Assembly: GCA_000432895.1 (NCBI GenBank)
Contig: FR889367.1
Coordinates: 1 to 5,375, forward strand
Length of the DNA stretch: 5,375 bases
DNA from: Firmicutes bacterium CAG:449
Lineage (GTDB): Bacteria > Bacillota_I > Bacilli_A > RFN20 > CAG-449
Reading direction: 5' to 3'
Positions 1 to 5,375 of the stretch are shown here, one piece after another. The position numbers and the translations under genes were made by a program. The first letter of the stretch is position 1, and every line of letters begins with the position of its first letter. The notes under the pieces were generated by a model. The model did no database searches and had not been told where the DNA came from. It saw only the letters and a list, made by a program, of their open reading frames with translations.

Positions 1-3000
1 TTAATTTTGTTCTAGAAGCCAAATCTTGTTGAGAAACAAATGGTCTTGTTCTTGCGTCTACTACACTTTGAGCAGGCGCTTCACCTAAGCCATCAATAAC
101 TGTAAATGGAGCAATAATGGCATTATTTTCTTCATCTACTACAAAATCAGTGGCTTTAGATTTATATAAATCAATGTTTCTAATTTTATATCCTCTTTCA
201 TACATTTCAATGGCAATATGAAGAGTCTTTTCAATTTCTTCTTCTTTAGGAGATATAGTTCTATTTGATTTCTTCACTTTATATTCTTCAAGCAATTTTA
301 GCATTGCATCAATTCCAGTAGTCATTGATTTAATATCATATTGTTTTGCTCTTGTTGAAAAAAAGCAAGCATAATACGCTAATGGTTTATGCACCTTAAA
401 CCAAGCAATTCTAACCGCCATTGTAACATATGCTATTGCATGTGCTTTAGGGAATAAATACTTACACTTATTAGCTGAGTCAATATAATATTCAGGGACG
501 CTAGCTTTAACAATATCATCCATATATTCTGGAGGAATTTTTTTACCTTTTCTAACTGATTCCATGGTTTTAAAAGCTTTAGAATTATCAACGCCTTTAC
601 CAATTAAATAGATCATAACATCATCTCTACAAGCAATAATTCCATCTACTCCACAAACTTTATTTCTTAATAAATCTTGTGCGTTACCCGCCCAAACATC
701 AGTACCATGTGATAAACCAGAAATCAAAACTAAATCCGCAAAAGTTTTTGGTCTAATTTCTTCTAACATTTGTCTAGTTAAGTTAGTACCAAATTCAGGT
801 AATCCTAATGCTCCAGTTGTTTCACCTAAATGGTTAGAAAAACATTTTAAAGCTTCTCTAGAACCAAATACTGAGTGAACCGCTCGATCATTAAGAGGAA
901 TATCAACTGCTTTAATTCCAGTAACATTTTCTAAAAATTTCAAAGCAATTGGATCAACGTGACCTAATAAATCTAATTTTAAAACATTATCGTGAATTGC
1001 ATGGAAATCAAAATGGGTCGTAAACCAAGTAGCATTTTGATCGTCAGCCGGATATTGATAAGGAGTAAAATCATATACTTCATAGCCAGCAGGAATAACA
1101 ATAATCCCACCTGGATGTTGACCAGTTGTTCTTTTAACATCTTGACAGCCTAAAGCAATTCTCATTTTTTCAGCATTAGGAATCCTTTTTACTTGTTCAT
1201 CAGTCATATGGAAACAATTTTCAAAATATCCTAAAACATAACCATATGCAGTTTTTTCAGCAACTGTTTCTATTGTTCCTGCTCTGAAAGCTTGGTTACC
1301 AGAATCACCTAAAAATTCTTTAGTTAATAAATGAGCACGTGCTTGATAATCTCCTGGGAAGTTTAAATCAATATCAGGAACCTTTTCAGCTTTAAAACCT
1401 AAGAAAATTGCAAAAGGCAAATTTTGACCATCTTGAACCATTTTATGTCCACATTCAGGGCACATTTTGTCCTCTAAATCATATCCAGATTTTACATTGG
1501 CATCAGTAGCAAGTTCAAAGTGTTTACAATTTGGGCAACGATAATGTGGAGGTAAGGCATTAACTTCAGTAATATCTGCCATTGTGGCAACAAAAGAAGA
1601 ACCAACCGAACCTCTAGAGCCAACAATATAGCCATCCGCATTAGCTTTTCTAACAATTTCAGAAGCAATATAGAATTGAACAGCATATCCATTTGAAATA
1701 ATACCATTTAATTCCGCTTTTAAACGATCATCAATAATTTGAGGAAGTGGATCACCATACCATTTATGAGCTTTTGAATAAACACGATCAATTAAAATTT
1801 TGTCACAATCTTTAATTGAAGGTGGGAATGTTTCTTTATAAATTGGTCTTAAAGCATCAAGTTGATCAGCAATATAATTAGAATTTGTTATAACAATTTC
1901 ACGAGCTTTTTCTTTACTTAAAAATGAAAAAGCCTCTAACATTTCTGTTGTTGAACGCATATATTGATCAGGATTTTCATAATGTTTTTGTTTATCACGA
2001 CGATTAGGATTTAATGGATGTCGAGTTCCTCCAACTGCTTTAGCGTAAACATAAACATCTCTAAATTCTTTTTGAGCAGGTCTAACATAATGACAATCTG
2101 AAGTTGCTACAACAATTTTATTAATTTCATCAGCGGCATCAATAATATCTTTAACAATATTTTTGACTTTTTCCATTGATGAAATTTGACCATCATTAAC
2201 TAAAAAATCATAGTTTGCAAGTGGTTGAACTTCAATAAAATCATAAAATTCCATTTTCTTTTGCAAAACTTCTTTTGATCTAGTCATTGCCGCATCAAAA
2301 ACTTCACCATTAAAACAAGCTGAACCTAATAAGAAGTTTTCACGATATTTTGTAATTTCACTACGAGGAATACGTGGTACACCTGCAAAATATTGAGTAC
2401 AACTTTCAGAAACAATTCTAAATAAATCTTTTAATCCTTGTTTATTTTTAGCATAACATGTAACATGTTTTACTCTTGCATTTTTTAAAATTTGATCATT
2501 TTTCAATTCCATTAAATCACGATGTCTTAAATTCTTATTATTTGCAGTTAATTTAACAAGCATCGCTTGAAAAGCATTATTTAACACTTCCGCATCATAA
2601 TTTGCTCTATGGGCTGAAGTATCATCATATTCAACAGAAAATTGACGACATAATCCACCTAAACTATGTGATTTGGCATTAGGGAACATGTACCACGCTA
2701 AAGCTAAAGTATCAATAACTGGATTAAGCATTGGTTTTTCACCATTATTTTTAAAAGCTTCGTTTAAAAAGCCATAGTCGAATGAAGCATTATGAGCAAC
2801 TAGAATTGCATCACCAATAAAGTTTCGCATAATTCTTAATGCTTCTTTAATTTTAGTCTTTCCTTTAACCATCGCATTAGTAATATGTGTTTTTTCAACA
2901 ATAAATTCTGGTAAAGGCATTTCAGGATCAATAAACATATCCATGCTATCGATAATCATACCATCTTTAAATTTAACAGCACCAAATTCAATAATTCTAT

Positions 3001-4228
3001 CATAACGAGCACTTAAACCAGTAGTTTCAAAGTCAAAAACAACATAAGTAGAATGATTTAAAATATCATCACTTGGATTGAAAACATATTCAAGTTGTTC
3101 ATCAACCATATATAATTCAATACCATATAAGATTTTTAATCCAGTTGCATCGCCAGCTTTTTGAGCTTCTGGGTAAGCTTGAACATTACCATGGTCAGTT
3201 ACACCAATAGCTTTCCAACCCCATTTTTTGGCTTGCTTAGCATAATCAGTAATCGTAGAAACGGCATCCATTGTAGACATTTTTGTATGTAAATGAAGTT
3301 CTACTCTTTTTTCCTCTTCTTCATCGACAGATTGATCTTCTAATGTAAATTCTTCATCAATACTAATAAAATCAGCTTTAATTTGTAATTCTTGAGAATA
3401 TTGAGAACGACTTGCAAAGCCTTTTACTTCAATAGAAGGTTGCTTTTTCATTAAATCTTCTAAAACATCTAATTTAAAATTACGATTATTTTCAAATACA
3501 ATTACTTCAATAGAAGAAGTTTTATCATAAATATAAAAATCTACGAGTGTTTTACCATTTTTTAAAACTCTCGATTCACTTTGAAATATTTTTCCAACAA
3601 TTCTGACATTACCGCTTTCTTCATTAATGTCTTTAATTTTAAAATCAACATAATTTCCTCTTTGACGTTGAGAAGTTTGCTCAGTAATTTTATGATTTTC
3701 AATAGCTTTTTTATATACTTCATTAATTTTTGGAAGCAAAGTCTTTAATTCATTTTCTCTTTTTTCAATTTCTTCACCTGAGAAAACTAATTTAGTTTCT
3801 ATTTCTATAGAGATTTGTAAATCATCTAATAATTGCTCCCACATTTCAATAACAGGCTCAAAAGAAACTTTATGACTCATGCCATAAAAATAAAAAGTAA
3901 TAGTCTTTTTATCAAATTTATATTTTGGCATATCATTATTAGATAAACCAGTAAAAGAAATAAATTGATCTTTTAATAAATTATATAATGCTTTTTCATC
4001 ATAACCATTTTTATAAACAAAATTAACATCTACTTTAAAAGGAGCATGATCAATTGCATCTAAAAGTAATTTTGCTTCTTGATAAGTAAAATAATCTTTT
4101 TGTTCTATTTCAATTGTTAACAAATCTTTTTCTTTATTATATTTTTGTGATAAAAAACGGCACCCTTCATATAAACAAACATCTTCAATACCTATTTTTC
4201 TTAAAAACCGTTCAAATAAATTATCCAT
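1..4228 (-). CDS. polC: DNA polymerase III alpha subunit, PolC type (C-terminus cut by window edge)
   Basis: This is the replicative polymerase with 3'-5' proofreading found in low-GC Gram-positive bacteria. The frame runs uninterrupted for 1409 codons and is still open at base 1. B. subtilis PolC is about 1437 residues, so roughly 25-30 residues are missing, including the usual C-terminal sliding-clamp-binding tail. Domains in order: an N-terminal domain (about 1-190); an OB fold (about 192-290); the PHP domain, first half (HLHT at 312-315, TDHG around 345); an inserted DEDDh exonuclease (DFETTG at 399-404, AHNxxFD ending at D484, H540 and D545); the PHP second half (H588, C638, D711, H713); the polymerase motif GSRGSVGSS; a Cys4 zinc site (C898, C901, C923, C926); catalytic aspartates in PDIDLNF (D952, D954) and LKLDLLGH (D1086); and SHGTDVW around 1174. 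All expected catalytic residues are present. The ATG at 4228 is chosen because AGGAG lies 7 bases upstream and the N-terminus matches family length. The gene lies 23 bases after rseP, probably in the same transcript. Identification is secure. Confidence 0.98.
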   Translation of the reverse strand, partial: MDNLFERFLRKIGIEDVCLYEGCRFLSQKYNKEKDLLTIEIEQKDYFTYQEAKLLLDAIDHAPFKVDVNFVYKNGYDEKALYNLLKDQFISFTGLSNNDMPKYKFDKKTITFYFYGMSHKVSFEPVIEMWEQLLDDLQISIEIETKLVFSGEEIEKRENELKTLLPKINEVYKKAIENHKITEQTSQRQRGNYVDFKIKDINEESGNVRIVGKIFQSESRVLKNGKTLVDFYIYDKTSSIEVIVFENNRNFKLDVLEDLMKKQPSIEVKGFASRSQYSQELQIKADFISIDEEFTLEDQSVDEEEEKRVELHLHTKMSTMDAVSTITDYAKQAKKWGWKAIGVTDHGNVQAYPEAQKAGDATGLKILYGIELYMVDEQLEYVFNPSDDILNHSTYVVFDFETTGLSARYDRIIEFGAVKFKDGMIIDSMDMFIDPEMPLPEFIVEKTHITNAMVKGKTKIKEALRIMRNFIGDAILVAHNASFDYGFLNEAFKNNGEKPMLNPVIDTLALAWYMFPNAKSHSLGGLCRQFSVEYDDTSAHRANYDAEVLNNAFQAMLVKLTANNKNLRHRDLMELKNDQILKNARVKHVTCYAKNKQGLKDLFRIVSESCTQYFAGVPRIPRSEITKYRENFLLGSACFNGEVFDAAMTRSKEVLQKKMEFYDFIEVQPLANYDFLVNDGQISSMEKVKNIVKDIIDAADEINKIVVATSDCHYVRPAQKEFRDVYVYAKAVGGTRHPLNPNRRDKQKHYENPDQYMRSTTEMLEAFSFLSKEKAREIVITNSNYIADQLDALRPIYKETFPPSIKDCDKILIDRVYSKAHKWYGDPLPQIIDDRLKAELNGIISNGYAVQFYIASEIVRKANADGYIVGSRGSVGSSFVATMADITEVNALPPHYRCPNCKHFELATDANVKSGYDLEDKMCPECGHKMVQDGQNLPFAIFLGFKAEKVPDIDLNFPGDYQARAHLLTKEFLGDSGNQAFRAGTIETVAEKTAYGYVLGYFENCFHMTDEQVKRIPNAEKMRIALGCQDVKRTTGQHPGGIIVIPAGYEVYDFTPYQYPADDQNATWFTTHFDFHAIHDNVLKLDLLGHVDPIALKFLENVTGIKAVDIPLNDRAVHSVFGSREALKCFSNHLGETTGALGLPEFGTNLTRQMLEEIRPKTFADLVLISGLSHGTDVWAGNAQDLLRNKVCGVDGIIACRDDVMIYLIGKGVDNSKAFKTMESVRKGKKIPPEYMDDIVKASVPEYYIDSANKCKYLFPKAHAIAYVTMAVRIAWFKVHKPLAYYACFFSTRAKQYDIKSMTTGIDAMLKLLEEYKVKKSNRTISPKEEEIEKTLHIAIEMYERGYKIRNIDLYKSKATDFVVDEENNAIIAPFTVIDGLGEAPAQSVVDARTRPFVSQQDLASRTKL

Positions 4229-4235
4229 TATACTA

Positions 4236-4240
4236 CTCCT
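4236..4240 (-). promoter_or_regulatory. Ribosome binding site of polC
   Basis: The minus strand reads AGGAG here, followed by a 7-base spacer (TAGTATA) and the ATG at 4228-4226. This is a near-ideal Shine-Dalgarno sequence and spacing, and it fixes the polC start. It sits inside the 23-base gap after the rseP TAA stop (4254-4252). The gap is too short for a terminator or a normal promoter, which supports co-transcription of rseP and polC with independent translation initiation. Confidence 0.85.
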
Positions 4241-4251
4241 ATAGATATTTT

Positions 4252-5375
4252 TTAAAATAAACCAATAATATCTTTAAGAGTAACCAAAATCATTAAACCA
4301 AATAAAATGATCATTCCTATATTAGACATAATTGTTTTAAATTTCTTTGGTAATTCTTTTCTAGTAATACCTTCAACAATTAAAACTAAAAAATGCCATC
4401 CATCAAGTCCTGGGAAAGGTAACAAATTCATAATTCCTAAATTAATCGATATCAGTGCCCATAAACGAATTACTACATTAAATCCTGAATGCATTGCTTG
4501 TTGTTGAACTGTAAAAATAGAAATCATGCCACCAACATTTTGAATACCATCTTTAGTAAATAATTGTCCAATTCCTTTAAAAATAGCAATTGAGAATTCA
4601 CCAAAATCTTTACAAGAATTTTTCATAATTTCCCCGAAATTATAACGATAAGTTCCCTTTTCATAATTATAAGAAAATGAAACACCGACTTTAGGCCAAG
4701 TATATTCACCATTATTTAAAAAAGCTTTTAATTCAAAATTAATCACTTTATTATCCATAGTTACTAAGGTATATTTAGCAACATCATTTTCGCTTTGTGG
4801 TTTGAATTCATTATTTGTTAAAACACTGATTGAATAATAAAGATTAGAATTATTCTCTTCACAATCAAATTCTTTTACAGAAGTATTTCCATTAATAGTT
4901 ATTTCATACTTAGAAGTTTTAATAACATCTTCACTTGTCCAATTAGCTTTATAAGCATTAGAATTTTCACTAACTGTAACATAGTTATTAATAATAGTTG
5001 GAACAACTGTAATTGAATAAGATACAATCAATAAAATAAAACCTAAAATAAAGTTTAAGGTTACTCCAGCAATCATAATAATTGCTCGTTTCCATCTACT
5101 AATGCCATCTAATTTTCTTTCATTAGGAACTGTTTTATATAAATCCACTAGTTCTTTATCTTTATCAGAAAGTTGAGCGTATTCTTCTTCTGTAAATTCT
5201 GGAAGAGATTCACCAACAATTGCACAATATCCACCTAAAGGAATTGCTCGAATTGAAAATCTTGTTTCTTGATTCTCTTTCTTTTTTGTAAATAAAGCTG
5301 GTCCAAAACCAATAGAAAATTCACTTACATAAACATTAAACATTTTTGCAGTTATAAAATGACCAAATTCATGAA
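4252..5375 (-). CDS. rseP: RseP/RasP-family site-2 intramembrane zinc metalloprotease (N-terminus cut by window edge)
   Basis: This is a membrane-embedded zinc protease of the S2P family (peptidase M50). Family members cleave transmembrane segments of anti-sigma factors and clear remnant signal peptides; the substrate here is unknown. The visible part is 373 residues, numbered from the first complete codon at 5373. It opens directly with the catalytic HEFGH motif (zinc ligands H1 and H5, catalytic E2), so the real start lies off the window and the ATG at 5343 is internal. Next come SIGFGP (about 20-25) and IPLGGY (about 44-49), both typical of the family. A membrane segment spans about 97-124. 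A poorly conserved region at about 125-235 occupies the place of the PDZ domain. NVGG (279-282) corresponds to the family's xGGP element. A membrane segment leads into NLLPFPGLDG (316-325), where D324 is the third zinc ligand. A last membrane helix spans about 347-370. The gene ends in TAA, 23 bases before polC. Departures from the usual motifs are LDGW for LDGG/S and AGVTLN for AGPxxN. The family call is firm; the substrate and pathway are not shown. Confidence 0.95.
   Translation of the reverse strand, partial: HEFGHFITAKMFNVYVSEFSIGFGPALFTKKKENQETRFSIRAIPLGGYCAIVGESLPEFTEEEYAQLSDKDKELVDLYKTVPNERKLDGISRWKRAIIMIAGVTLNFILGFILLIVSYSITVVPTIINNYVTVSENSNAYKANWTSEDVIKTSKYEITINGNTSVKEFDCEENNSNLYYSISVLTNNEFKPQSENDVAKYTLVTMDNKVINFELKAFLNNGEYTWPKVGVSFSYNYEKGTYRYNFGEIMKNSCKDFGEFSIAIFKGIGQLFTKDGIQNVGGMISIFTVQQQAMHSGFNVVIRLWALISINLGIMNLLPFPGLDGWHFLVLIVEGITRKELPKKFKTIMSNIGMIILFGLMILVTLKDIIGLF

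Noticed and set aside
1492..1707. A 71-codon minus-strand open frame, Leu/Met rich, looking like a small membrane protein.
   Set aside because: It lies wholly inside polC in another frame of the same strand, over the conserved GSRGSVGSS and zinc-site region. Its hydrophobic composition comes from reading AT-rich codons out of frame, and there is no separate evidence of translation.
1..4228. Possible frameshift or broken polC, since no stop codon is seen.
   Set aside because: The codon-by-codon reading from the ATG is continuous through every conserved motif to the left edge and matches family length. The frame is simply cut by the window.
4226..4231. A TATAAT sequence on the minus strand resembling a -10 promoter element just before polC.
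   Set aside because: It overlaps the polC start codon, and I see no acceptable -35 element at 16-18 bases. In such AT-rich sequence this is expected by chance.
4229..4251. Possible terminator or small RNA between rseP and polC.
   Set aside because: Only 23 bases are available. They hold the Shine-Dalgarno sequence, with no inverted repeat or T-tract.
4307..4507. A 66-codon plus-strand open frame.
   Set aside because: It is antisense to the conserved NLLPFPGLDG region and last membrane helices of rseP. I see no homologous motif or independent signal in it.

Overview
This is an AT-rich window whose coding capacity lies almost entirely on the minus strand. It holds two genes, and each is cut by a window edge. 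Reading in the direction of transcription (right to left), the first is rseP, an intramembrane site-2 zinc metalloprotease, at 5375 to 4252. A 23-base gap with a clear Shine-Dalgarno sequence follows. Then comes polC, the Gram-positive-type replicative DNA polymerase III alpha subunit with its own proofreading exonuclease, at 4228 to 1. The rseP start lies beyond the right edge and the last 25-30 or so codons of polC lie beyond the left edge.

The organism is a low-GC member of the Bacillota/Mycoplasmatota. PolC (as opposed to DnaE) is typical of that group, and the A/T-rich third positions and AGA-rich arginine codons fit. All 13 tryptophan codons that I read in the two genes are TGG, and no TGA interrupts either frame. 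This argues for the standard bacterial code, and against Mycoplasma or Spiroplasma, where TGA encodes Trp. An uncultured Bacilli/Erysipelotrichia or Acholeplasma/RF39-like lineage is plausible, but I cannot place it further from sequence alone.

The order rseP-polC is a shortened form of the conserved Bacillota cluster uppS-cdsA-dxr-rseP-proS-polC, with proS absent between the two genes. The genes are probably co-transcribed, but their products act in different processes: membrane proteolysis and chromosome replication. I found no RNA gene, mobile element, CRISPR array, terminator or convincing promoter. This is essentially a conserved housekeeping region. The points worth a second look are details within the two proteins and the missing proS, not a new system.
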